This document shows, one piece after another, positions 46,919 to 57,259 of a stretch of 64,000 nucleotides of DNA (position 1 is the first letter of the stretch; the number at the start of each line of letters is the position of its first letter). This DNA is from Aselliscus stoliczkanus (Eukaryota > Chordata > Mammalia > Chiroptera > Hipposideridae), in the NCBI GenBank assembly GCA_033961575.1, contig CM066737.1:45174771-45238770 (forward strand), given 5' to 3'. A program made the position numbers and the translations under genes. Under the pieces are notes generated by a model. The model did not search any database, had not been told where the DNA came from, and saw nothing but the letters and a program-made list of their open reading frames with translations.

Positions 46919-47255
46919 TGTTATATTTAAAATTCAGCGAGTTTAACAGAAGATGCTGTAGTCAGTAAGCCAAATTGGGAGTCTTTATTCTAAAAGCCCA
47001 TGACCATGAGAGGACTCATGTCTCTTCAAACCTCACAGCCCCGAGTAAGCTCAGGGGTTTGCTTATAAAGGCAAATATCACATCCTGTTTGGCAGGGTTT
47101 GAGCAGCTAGTAGCAATGGAAGCATATTACAGAAGCCAAAAACAAGCTTTAGCTGATCTTATCAGTTAGCAACACCTGGGGAAGTGGTAATGGCTGTTTC
47201 TTGGAACTTACAGGTAACAAGATGGGGCTGTGGACAAAATGGCAAGCATTGTTCA
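46919..47255 (-). repeat. proviral 5' LTR with promoter and poly(A) signal
   Basis: 337 bp. On the minus strand a TATA box reads CTTTATAAGC (47061-47070), and AATAAA follows about 75 nt downstream (46984-46989), giving a plausible U3-R-U5 order. The 3' LTR has a mutated TATA (..TTTAAAAAGG.. on +). Confidence 0.85.
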
Positions 47256-48410
47256 ATTTAAGTCCCATATTTTCATGTCTTTAAGTTTATTTTCTGGATA
47301 TTTTTCATTTCCTTTTTGAGCTGCCTTGTTACCTTGGTTGTTCATGGTATTGATGGGTTATTTTTGTGTGTAGGCATTTATGGGTGTGAACTCTGCCACA
47401 GGTTGATACAATGGGGTCTTTTATTTCCAGTAGGTGGAGGTGGAGGTCAGGGTTTTTATTTTACTCTTGCACTTCTCTGGCTTTTTGGATCTCTGCTGGG
47501 TAGTGGAGTATGCCTTGTGTGCCCTGGGGAATTCAGCATCTCCACTGTGACAAGGTCACCTTGGTTTCAGGACACCACCCCTATCGGATAATTTAGTAGG
47601 TCATGGGGTTCCAAGTCCCTGAAATCCCAATGCTGTCCCTGCAGCCAGATGCAGTGCTGCAGTGCCTGACCTGTCCCAGGTGCCCCCTCAGTGATCAGCC
47701 TCAGGGTGGGGGCATGTTGGGCTGGTAAAGGCCACCTGTGTGTTCGTGGCTTTGTTCTCCTCCCAATAATGCTGACTGCCACACCCCAGCTACCTCACTT
47801 CTATATCTCCACCCTTGTCACTGGGATTAGCTGCCATGTCTCTTAACTGTTGAGGAACTGTTCTGGTCTCAGAGCTGTAGATTTTCTGCTTTGCAACCTG
47901 ACACTCACTGCTACAGTTTCTTCTGTGATCTGCTGCTAGCCCTGGAAGGCTGCTGGGAGGTGAGCAGTGTAATGGTGGGGGGAGGCTGCCAGGCTCCATG
48001 GCTTTTTTTTTTTGCCTGGCAGTGGTCACTGCTAGAACACAGCTGTTGCTCCGCTATATTTGGTCTGTACCCTGATTGCTGGGCTCACTTGTATTACATG
48101 CTGATTGCTGTGTCAATAATGCTTGGATTCACAGAGAGTGCACCTGCAGCCTGAATCTTCTCTTCTCTGGAGACTCGCAGTGAGCTCTGGTCTGCATCAG
48201 TGGCACCCACCTCTTCTCTTCTCTCTTTCATCCTCCCCCACCGTTCGCTCAGGTTTGCCCACCTTCAGATGTTTTGATGCAAAGATCTCTCAGACATGTT
48301 TAAGTGTTGTGCTGGGAATCCTTTTTTTTCAATTATAGCTCTTTAGCTTGTTTTAACTTCAGAAGGAGAGATCAGCGGGCTCCGTCACCCCACCATGCTT
48401 CTGATGTCCC

Positions 48411-50110
48411 TCTGGATTTTTTTATTTAGCATAATGTCTTTAAGGTTCATGTACATGTATGTTGTATCATAAAGCTATGCTTCGTTTCTTTTTATGGCTG
48501 AATAATATTACACTGTATACCTATACAACATTTTGTTTACCATTCATTAGTTGATGAACATTTGTGCTATTTCCACTCATTGTTTATTATCAATAATATT
48601 TTTTTTGAGGGCAGTGTCACCGGACCTCATATGTGGGACCCGAACCCGGGTTGCTGGCTTCCCAAGCCAGTGCTTAACCACCGCGCCACTTGGCCAGCCC
48701 AATTATCAATAATATTGCTATGAAATTCATGGATATGTTTTATTCTAATACTTTTTTCAATTCCCTTACCTGGGAGTAAAAATTTATGGTAACTCTGTAT
48801 CTTTTTGAGCAACTACCAAATTATTTTCCAGTTTACATTCCCACCAGCAATATAAGAGGGTTCTAATTTCTCCACATCCTCATGTACAATTATTGTTGTC
48901 AACCTTTTTTTTTATTCTAGCCATCCTAATGGATATGAAGTGGTTGGTATTTCATTGTGGTTTTGACTTGCATTTCTGTAATAGCTACTGATGTTGGGCA
49001 TCTTTTTCTGTGCTTATTGACTGTATATTTTTTAGGGGGGGAGAAATCTTTTCAAATCCTGTGCCCATTGATAATTTGGTTATTTGCTGTTTTATTACTG
49101 AGTTGTAGGAGTTCTTTTTATATTCCAGATACAAGTCCCATATGAGGCATATGATTTGCAAATGCTAGCTGTTCATTTTTCATAGGTGACCTGTTATCAG
49201 GTTGAGAAAATTCATTTACATTCCTAGTTGGCTGTGTACTCTTAGAGGTATTGGATTTGAATTTTGAAAAATGTTTTTTCTACACCTACTAAGAACATTT
49301 ATTCTTTCACAATATTGTGAATTACACTGGTTGATTTTCAATTGTTGACTCAAACTTGGATTCCTGGGATAAACCCCACTTGGTCATAATGGATTTTGTT
49401 GTTGTTTTTGTGTTATTAGATTCAATTTTGTAACATTTTACTTAGACTTTCTGTTTCTATAGTCAAGGGAATATTGGTCTTTAGATTTCTTTTAATATTT
49501 TGGCCTGACATTGATATCAGGGTAATGCTAACCTAATTGAAAGTGTTATGAAGTATTCCCTGTTCTTCACTTTTCTTGAAGATTTTGTACAGAATTGTTG
49601 TTATTTTTTTAGAAAATATTTACTTAATCCATTAGTGAACCCATCTGGGCCAGAGGAGAAAGTTTTTTTCAGTACATTTTCAATTCTTTAAAAATACAAA
49701 GCTATTCTGATTTTCATTTCTTCTTGCATGAGGTTTGGTATATTTATCTTTCAAAGAATTTAGCCATTTCATCTAGTTTGTCAAACTTGTTCTTAAAAAG
49801 TTATCCATCATTATAGCATGTGTAGAATCTCTTCTGATGTTACTTCCCTTATTTCTAATATTGGTCATTTGTGTTTTTTCTTTTTCTCCCCCGCTGAATA
49901 ATTTATCTAGAGGTTTATGGATTTTTTTAAAAAAGAACCTTCAAAATTAAATAGTTTGATTTCATTTATTTTTTTCCCCATTATTTTCTGTTATTATTTT
50001 ATTGTTTTCCACTCTCATCTTCACTGTTTCCTTCTTTCTGCTTGCCATTGGTTTAATTTGCTCTTTTCCTTGTTTCTAAGATACGAGCTGAGATCATTGA
50101 TTTCATACCT
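48411..50110 (-). mobile_element. ancient L1, 5'-ward part
   Basis: ORF2 landmarks in order: CTGAATAATATTACACTGTA, TTTTGACTTGCATTTCTGTA, GACTCAAACTTGGATTCCTG with GGGATAAACCCCACTTGGTC, CAGAGGAGAAAGTTTTTTTC. Highly decayed, no long ORF. Contains a SINE at 48601. Continuation of 18850 and 33699. Confidence 0.75.
48601..48699 (-). mobile_element. short tRNA-head SINE
   Basis: T-tract, GAGGGCAGTGTCACCGGACC, GACCCGAACCCGGG and CTTGGCCAGCCC. Perfect TSD ATTATCAATAATATT on both sides. Confidence 0.95.
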
Positions 50111-50159
50111 TTTTTATTCTTTTCTAATATATACTTTAGAGATTATTTGAATATATAAG

Positions 50160-51110
50160 GAAAATATTAGGAGGGCATCTAATGTTGCAGTGAAAATGGA
50201 GATAAAAAGATAGTTTTTGAGAATTCTTTTGATAAATGGAATTTTATCAATAGTATTTGGTGAATGGGCTATTGGAATAAATAAGAAAGAGAAGAGCATT
50301 ATGATTCCCAGGTTTTTGTTGAGAGAGACTGAAAAGTGTAATACTGTGGTATAGAATACAGAAGGACAAGGGCCGGCCGAGTGGTTCGTTGGTTAAGAGT
50401 TGGTTTGGGAGCGAGAGCTCTGAGCAGCAGGGCTGCTCGTTCGGATCCCTCAAGGGCCAGTGACGCTGTGCACTCTACAGCTAAGATGGTGAACAACAGC
50501 TCGACCTGGAGCTGTGCTGCCGTGAGTTGACAGTATAGGCTGCAGTGAGCTGCTGTAAGCTACCGTGAATGGCCAGTAGCCAGCATGAGTGGCCAGCAGC
50601 CAGCATGAGCTGCCATGAGCCACTGTGAGCATCCATCCAAGGGCTGGCAACCAATCTGCATCAGCTGGGAAGAGCGCAATGATCACAATACTAACATAGG
50701 CCAGTGAAGCAACGTCCTCTACAACTAGACTGAAGAACAAAAAGATAACAACTGGTTTGTTCCCCTTCCCCGATTCCCCAATGCTGTTCCCTCCCCCAAT
50801 TCCCCAATAAAATCTTAAAAATAAAATAAAAATAAATAAAGTTTACACCGACACCTTGGTTACCACCCTATTTTTAAGACCACATTCTGGTAATGGAATT
50901 AGAACTGACTGGGTGGTGAACACACAATACAAAAATAAAAAGAATACAGAAGCACAAGTTAGTTTAGTGAGGAAGTAGTTCTGTAATGGATTCATTGAAT
51001 TTGATATGTCTATTGGGCAGCCATTTTGCTGCATCAAGTTGAAATCTTTATCTGGAGCTCAATAGAGATCTGGGCAGGAAATGCACTTTTGAAAGTTATT
51101 CAGGATGAAG
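50160..51110 (+). repeat. ancient interspersed repeat, family not named
   Basis: Split by the SINE at 50371. Segments GAGAAGAGCATTATGATTCC with CAGGTTTTTGTTGAGAGAGA, then GATATGTCTATTGGGCAGCC and CTGGAGCTCAATAGAGATCT, follow a pattern I know from many mammalian loci (..GACTCCTAGGTTTTTGGC.. then ..GGAGCTCAGGGGAGAGGTCT..). The same family seems to occur at 62470-62930. Confidence 0.4.
50371..50940 (+). mobile_element. composite single-head SINE with extra 3' sequence
   Basis: Head GGCCGGCCGAGTGGTTCGTT, body, then CCCCAATAAAATCTTAAAAA, and about 100 bp of unrelated sequence before a second A-rich tail (ACAAAAATAAAA). TSD AGAATACAGAAG[G/C]ACAAG at 50353-50370 and 50941-50958 encloses both parts. 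Confidence 0.9.
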
Positions 51111-52090
51111 GATATTGTTACTATTCAGGAATAGAAGTCCAGTTTTGCCTAGACTTACAGTATTTCAAGAAGCACTAGATTTGGGGGGGAAAAAAAGGTA
51201 ATGTTTTTATATTTGTAAAACACTGTGCTAGTCAACTAAAACACAGCTATGGACCAGATGGGGGCTGTAGATGGTCTTTTTGCTACACACTCTGTCCATT
51301 ACTAGTTCATTTTCTTGAAGTGAATGGTGTCCCAACTGAAGCACTTGACTGCATTGTTTCTTCAAAAATATCTCCCAAATTTATTTGATGTTGTGCACCT
51401 GCATGCAAACCTTCAGTTAACCCTTGAAATTTTGATAAGGCTTTGGGAATACCAAGAAGAAAATAATAGTGTATAAAGAGAAGAGAATGAAGACAGAACT
51501 CTTGGAAACATTAGGATGTTAGAAGAGGATCAATGAAGGCTAATGAAACCTAATGAAAAGTTGTCTCTAAACATTTCTCATAGCATTATGAAGATCAAAT
51601 GGCACATGTGATGTGCTTAGAAGAGGAAGCAGTTGTTACTTATCAAATTCTAGACTACTGGAACTAAGAAGCAGCACAACATCACTAGAGGCTGAGGGAA
51701 GTACCCTTAAGACAAGAAAAGTATTGACGTGCTATTGTACATATATCAGATACCATAGAACCTCACAACTGGTAGTCAGAACAAGAATGGCCAGTTTTTT
51801 ACAGAACTGAACAGTTTACAAAGTGCTTCTACATGCAGACTGTTCAGTGTGTTTCTCATACAGTTCCATCTACAGGATGAAGAAACTGAGTATCAGGGAA
51901 TTTTAGTACTTCACATTACATAACCCTTAGATCTCCTGGCTGGAAATGTTGTGCTCTTTCTACTGTATCATGGGAGCTTAGGAAAACATCCAGCATGATT
52001 GTCTCACTTAAAAATATTTGTTCAGGTGTATCAGATCAACTTCGGATCAAAAGAATCCTGTAAAATACAATCCCATACCATAAAGGTCTA
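51110..52090 (+). other. intron sequence; weak MIR-like stretch at 51830-51990
   Basis: Mostly unrecognised AT-rich DNA. CATCTACAGGATGAAGAAACTG and CCCTTAGATCTCCTGGCTG at 51870-51945 resemble a diverged MIR. Nothing else supportable. Confidence 0.4.
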
Positions 52091-52108
52091 CTGAAACAGA
52101 CTTTTTTA

Positions 52109-52552
52109 TTCTTTAAGATTTTATTGGGGAATTAGGGGGAGGCAACAGCGTTGGGGAATTGGGGAAGGGGAATGACAAGTTTCTGTCCTTTTGTTCAGTT
52201 TAGTTGTGGAGGACGTTGCTTCACTGGCCCATGTTGATATTATTGCGCTCTTCCCGGTGAGGCAGATCGGTCACCGTTCTCTGGACAGCCATACACTGCG
52301 GCTCTTGGCAGCTCACTCCAGCTGCCTGCTGCTCATGCTGGTTGCCGGCCACTCACTGTAGCTTATGGCAGCCCACTGCAGCAGGGGCTGCAGCCTACGC
52401 CATCGCCTCACGGTAGCCCAGCTCCAGGTTGAGCTGTTGTTCACCATCTTAGCTGTAGAGGGCAGTGTCACTGGTCCTCATATGTGGCCCTGCTGCTCAG
52501 AGCTGGCATCCCAAGCCAGCTCTTAACCAACACAGCACTCGGCTGGCCCCTG
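52109..52552 (-). mobile_element. composite single-head SINE close to the last exon
   Basis: Antisense of ..CCCCAATAAAATCTTAAAG tail, GC-rich body, GAGGGCAGTGTCACTGGTCC and CTCGGCTGGCCC end. TSD CTGAAACAGAC at about 52091 and 52551. It ends only 165 bp before the terminal LRCH2 exon. Confidence 0.9.
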
Positions 52553-52716
52553 AAACAGACATTTTTGAATTAGAATTTAATTTAATTAGAATTGTGTGCT
52601 TTTTACTTGAAGCTTTACAGAAAGCATTAAAAAAAAGAAAACCTGTTCAGACTTATTTAGGCTTTACTGCATTATTAAAAAGCAAATGTTCAGTTATCAC
52701 TTATTTTGTTTTTCAG

Positions 52717-52836
52717 GAAAGACTCTGTTTGCCTCATCATATTTTGGAAGAGAGAGGTCTTGTGAAAGTTGGTGTCACAGTTCAGGCTCTTCTTGAATTA
52801 CCAACAACCAAGGCATCTCAGCTTTCTACAGCTTGA
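52717..52836 (+). CDS. LRCH2: LRCH2 terminal coding exon and stop codon
   Basis: The coding part is 120 bp, with acceptor GTTTTTCAG|GAAAGA (AG 52715-52716) and stop TGA at 52834-52836. It encodes ERLCLPHHILEERG, then LVKVGVTVQALLELP, ending ...TTKASQLSTA. This finishes the CH domain. The PHHILEERGLVKVGVTVQ block and the KASQLS tail fit LRCH2; as I recall, LRCH1 ends differently and LRCH3/4 can end in a membrane segment. Translation could stay open upstream of the acceptor into a SINE from 52465, but the AG acceptor, polypyrimidine tract and paralogue conservation place the exon start at 52717. The six exons sum to 555 coding bases (185 residues) plus the stop. Confidence 0.95.
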   Translation, partial: ERLCLPHHILEERGLVKVGVTVQALLELPTTKASQLSTA

Positions 52837-54650
52837 AATAACATTTAAAAATCATAAGTATATAGTTTCATTTATTGAAAGTGATTTCAGATGTCAAATT
52901 CATGAATAAGAATGTCTAATCAAAAATAATTGTATTAGATCAAGCTTTAGTTTTTAAAAAATTATGTTAAAAATTATGTTAAATTAAACTTTGAATAGCC
53001 CAAACTGCATTTGGGGGAAAACTGGATTAACTTAATAAGAGTTTTTGATAAATTCAAATTCTCACTTAATTGATAATGTTGATTACTTTTGAAAAATCAA
53101 AATGATACTAAATTTAAAATGTGCTTTCATTTAATAATCTCATTAGGCTTAATTTTTTAGCATACTATAGCATACTAGGAAACATCTAGATAAGGTAATC
53201 TTTTTTACCAATTTAGAACAATTGTATATTTGAGTTATTTAATACACTTCTAATTCTAGTTTATACACAATTTCTTTATTCTTTGGTCTTAGTTTTCTAG
53301 AAAGAAAAATGAGTAGAAAATATAGAACTCTGGCTTTATATTAAATTTTTTTAGTATTAGGTTGGTGCCAAAATATTTTCAGTTGTACTGTAGATTGTTT
53401 ACATGTGAAGTGCCTGTGTAATTGATGACTCTTACGTAGTCTTAAGAATTTTTGCAATTTCTTTATATGTATTAATGGAATCAATGAAACTTTAAACTAT
53501 TTTAGTAGATTTGTAAGGTCAGTAATATGTGAGGATTTAAGTATGCCTCACATTGTGATATTTGTGGTTTTTTATTTAGTCCATTGCAGTTTTCCTTAAA
53601 TTGGTTATTTCATGTTGTCAAAAAACAATATTAATATGCTTAATTTATGCTATTTAATTTTGCAAATCTTAATCATCTTTTAAAATGTATTATTTGAAGA
53701 GTATTTTATTTCTGTATTGAAAAAGTTAAACAAAGCAGTAAGGTTTTTGAGAACTAGCAAAGTACTAATTATCAGACATTTTGATAAAACTGCCAAAGTT
53801 TCAGTTTATGTCTGGACTTTCAAGAGCATTATATCAGTGTGCTGCCTTTAGTTATATTCAGATTCAGAGAACATCAATTGAGAAATAGGTTTTTGTTTGT
53901 TTGGTTTTGTTCCCACCCCCCAAATCTGTCCACTTGTGGGTCTTGTAAATCTTATAATCCTCAACTAACATGATGTTGAATTAAACAGACCATTCTATAA
54001 ATATTTTCATAAGTATATTATGTTACATAAAGTCCTTGTTTAATTTGGAGATGGATAAATTTACATTGGTAGTAGTGCTGGAAGTTTTCAAAAACGTTAC
54101 TGTAATGAATAACTTGGTTTCCTATAGAAGAGTATAATTACTTTTGTAGTAGCCAAGTAAGTATCATATCCTAAATATGTGATTATTTGTACTTGTTACC
54201 TCTCAATATGAATGCAACTTATTAAAAATGTTGGCCTGGATGTTTCAAAGGGGATATATAAAAGGGAAAACTAGTATGCCAAATGGTTTAGTAAGGGCTG
54301 ATTTAGGAAAAATTCTACTATTTTTGATCATTTGGCACAAAGCCATATAATTAAATTTTGGCTTTAGAAAACAGATTTGATTTCTACATTCCCCAATGGT
54401 CAAATTGGAGCTTTTGAAGAATTAAAGTTTTTATGATTATACAGTTTAAAAATTAAATTATTGGTAATTTATTACTTTAAATATTTGTACTAATTAGTTA
54501 CTATTTTTTAAAACACCTCATTGATATAATCTCCCTAGTGAAAACTTGGGTAATAAAGATAAGAAATGGCAAATAAATACTTTAGTTTTTAATTTTTATT
54601 GTAGAAATGATAATGTTACAAATAAAGTGATCATTAAAAGCTACAGCAAT
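52837..54650 (+). other. LRCH2: probable LRCH2 3' UTR (end uncertain)
   Basis: AT-rich sequence directly after the LRCH2 stop, with almost no recognisable repeats. AATAAA hexamers occur at 54552, 54572 and 54621; the last is a plausible polyadenylation signal. Another is at 55273. I cannot tell which is used, so the end given is only a guess. Confidence 0.4.
53354..53400. repeat. possible mariner/MADE-like terminal fragment in the 3' UTR
   Basis: The stretch TTAGGTTGGTGCCAAAATA resembles the terminal inverted repeat of HSMAR/MADE1-type mariner elements (TTAGGTTGGTGCAAAAGTAA, from memory). It follows a TA dinucleotide. I see no matching second end, so it may be a fragment or chance. Confidence 0.35.
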
Positions 54651-55685
54651 CATTCATACTGCTTTCCTAGTTATGCAATAGGATCATGCAATAGGATCCT
54701 TCGTATTAATCAGTCTAGATGTTGATTATTTTATAAGTATTTTTCTGTTTCATATCATTGAAATATTAGTGAAATTATAGGCCATTTTCTTATTGCATTT
54801 CACTTGCTTGTTAATTAGTTACTACTTTAAACAGAAAATACACCAGAACCTCATTGTAACATCTTGTACTACAAAGCAAAATTCCATTTAGGATGGGTCA
54901 ATCTGAGGTCAATACCATGGCAGTTTATTTACTATAGTGCCAAAAGGCAGCACCACCTCTAAGGCAGTTTCACCGCATAGTCCCTAAGAGCACATTATAT
55001 CAACAAGGCTCTGATGTATTCCTTTTAGTAGTTTTAATAACTGTAAAATTTATTCTACATGGTTTTTATGGTTATTATATATTCACTTCTTTAGTTATTG
55101 AATTAAGAATGATTATCATTATTTGATTGGATATGTGATTTGAAGAGTATTAAATAATCAAACTAAAATATTTTATTAGGATGTAAAAATGCAGTAGATA
55201 GCTACTTCTACTCTTTATTATTGTATGGCACAAGAAAGAAGTGATGTTGGATATGTTAGAATTGAAATAAGGAATAAAAATGCATTGCCATTTGTTTAAT
55301 AATTATCATTACAGAATATTAGTTTATTGACTTTTTTAACTAAATTTTTTGAAGAATTCAGAAATGTTTGTATTGGTCACAGATCTATCATGATTGATTT
55401 TCTGATGCATTTAAACATAAATGGAAACCTAAATGTATATTACCGATGCAAACTGTGGATAAAGTTGAAGAAAATAATTAAAGTCTGAGATTTCTTTTCT
55501 CTTCTACCTCTTCTCTCAACATCATAGCATGCATTTTTGGTAGATATTTAATAGCTTGTGTTTATGTTCTCTAGCATGGAAAAATAGACTTTGAGAACAT
55601 ATTCAAAGTAAGTTGTTTGAAAGTTAAGATTCTTTTACAACGTGTTATTTTCAGCATGTAATGCTTTCTTTAAAAACAATAATTC
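54650..55685 (+). other. 3' flank of LRCH2, no repeat recognised
   Basis: AT-rich sequence without SINE, L1 or TSD signatures, in sharp contrast to the intron. May include distal 3' UTR. Confidence 0.5.
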
Positions 55686-55686
55686 A

Positions 55687-56135
55687 GGGCCGGCCGAGTG
55701 GTGCATTGGGTAAGAGCTGGTGTGGGATGCCAGCTGCCCCGGTGCCTGGGATCCCGGTTCGGATCCCACATATGAGGGCCAGTGACACTGCCCTCTACAG
55801 CTAACAACAGCTCCACCTGGAGTTGGGCTGTGCAAGCCCCGGCTACGGTGTGGGCTGCAGCCCCTGCTGCAGTGGGCTGCCATAGGCTATAGTGAGTGGC
55901 CGGCAGCCAGCGTGAGCGGCTGGCAATAGCTGTGGTGAGTGACCATCCAGAGGCCAGCGACCGATCTGCCTCATCTGGGAAGACAGCAATGACGATACCA
56001 ACATGGGCCAGTGAAGCAACGTCCTCCGCAACTAGACTGAAGAACAAAAAGATAACAACTTGTCTGTTCCCCCTCCCTGATTCCCCAACGCTGTTCCCCT
56101 CTCCCAATTCCCCAATAAAATCTTTAATAAAAAAC
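55687..56135 (+). mobile_element. composite single-head SINE, + orientation
   Basis: GGCCGGCCGAGTGGTGCATT head, B box CGGTTCGGATCCC, GAGGGCCAGTGACACTGCCC, body with GAGTGGCCGGCAGCC units, and tail CCCCAATAAAATCTTTAATA. Perfect 16-bp TSD AAAAACAATAATTCAG on both sides. Confidence 0.95.
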
Positions 56136-56145
56136 AATAATTCAG

Positions 56146-56505
56146 GTGGCCCAGTGGCTCAGTCGGTTAGAGTGTGTGCTCTGAACAACAAGGTTGCTCG
56201 TTCATTTCCCACATGGGCCAGTGAGCTGCACCCTCCACAACTAGATTGAAGACAACAACTTGAGCTGAGCTGCCATGGACTGCTGGGATGGATCGGTTGG
56301 TTAGAGCTTGCGCTCTTAACAACAAGGTTGCCGGTTCAATTCCTGCATGGGATGGTGGGCTGTAACCCCCACAACTAGATTGTAAACGGCAATTGGAGTT
56401 GGAGCTGAGCTGTGCCCTCCACAACTAGATTGAGAAACAACAGCTTGATTTGGAGCTGATGGGTCCTGGAAAAAACACACTGTTCCCAAATAAAGTTTAA
56501 AAAAG
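56146..56505 (+). mobile_element. multi-tRNA SINE immediately downstream
   Basis: Two tRNA-like units: GTGGCCCAGTGGCTCAGTCGG with GTTCATTTCCC, and GGTTGGTTAGAGCTTGCGC with GGTTCAATTCC. Then CCTCCACAACTAGATTGA repeats and TGTTCCCAAATAAAGTTTAA. TSD AATAATTC overlaps the right TSD of the neighbour at 55687. Confidence 0.9.
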
Positions 56506-56509
56506 TAAT

Positions 56510-57210
56510 AATTCCCTAGGATATCTTCATAAATTATGTGACTTTTATTTAAGATACTCTATATAAATGTCAGCTAAACCTTCACATAAAATCAAATTGT
56601 GATTATTTTTATTGTAGATTTTTGTGTGAGGTGTATGATTGAATTACCCTTAAGTTATTTGATAAAAATTTAATCTCTCATTTTCAAGTTATTCTAAATT
56701 TTAAAAAAATTTAATAGGTGGCTATTTTATTAAAATTCCTTATTTATTCATACTTCTTATGAAAGTAGAAAGTTACTCAGGTAAATATTAAAAATAAAAT
56801 TGCCCCTGTTTTATAGTTACTTACCCTAAAGTCTCAGATTTAAAGAAGTACTTATGTAAATAAATATTTGGCATAAGTTGTTTGAAAACTATTCTGTGTT
56901 TATCACAGAAGTTTAAATTATCTTTAGATAATGGTACTAATCTTGTTATTTGCTTTAGTAAATTTTGCTATTCTACATGGAATGGTTCTAAGGTTCTCAG
57001 GAACCTGTCCCAGTGTCCAGACCACTTTAGGGACTCGATTCCCTTTGATACTCTACTGTATATATATTAGATTAATTGGGAAATGCCTGGATATCTTTTG
57101 TTCCTTAAGGTGTGATTTTTTTTCTTTTCCTGCATTTAAAACATGAGGAAAATAATCCCCAGGGTTGTGGTGTTTAAATAGCTTAGATTGTCTACAGGTA
57201 GGGGTGCGTG

Positions 57211-57259
<49 letters not shown>

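Larger units (their letters stand above)
40809..47255 (-). mobile_element. gammaretrovirus-like endogenous provirus (ERV1), env-less
   Basis: Two LTRs (40809-41144 and 46919-47255) flank a 5.8-kb interior with decayed gag, pro and pol on the minus strand. The TSD is ATTT at 40805-40808 and 47256-47259. It lies in L1 ORF1, whose sequence resumes cleanly after removal. The interior between the end of pol (about 41400) and the 3' LTR is too short for env, and I see none. An internal deletion or an env-less lineage are both possible. Confidence 0.95.
33853..48410 (-). mobile_element. L1 copy, heavily interrupted
   Basis: 3' UTR from about 33853, ORF2 about 34100-38750, ORF1 about 39770-47340, 5' UTR to about 48400. 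Interrupted by a SINE (36944), a mariner (37777), two SINEs (39307, 40536) and a provirus (40809-47255). Bordered by TCTGGTTTCTTTTTATTT (33835-33852) and TCTGGATTTTTTTATTT (48411-48427). Highly decayed. Confidence 0.8.

Noticed and set aside
2063..52836. LRCH1 or LRCH3 instead of LRCH2
   Set aside because: The CH core cannot separate them, but the terminal exon (ERLCLPHHILEERG.., ending KASQLSTA) fits LRCH2 better from memory. A protein search would settle it.
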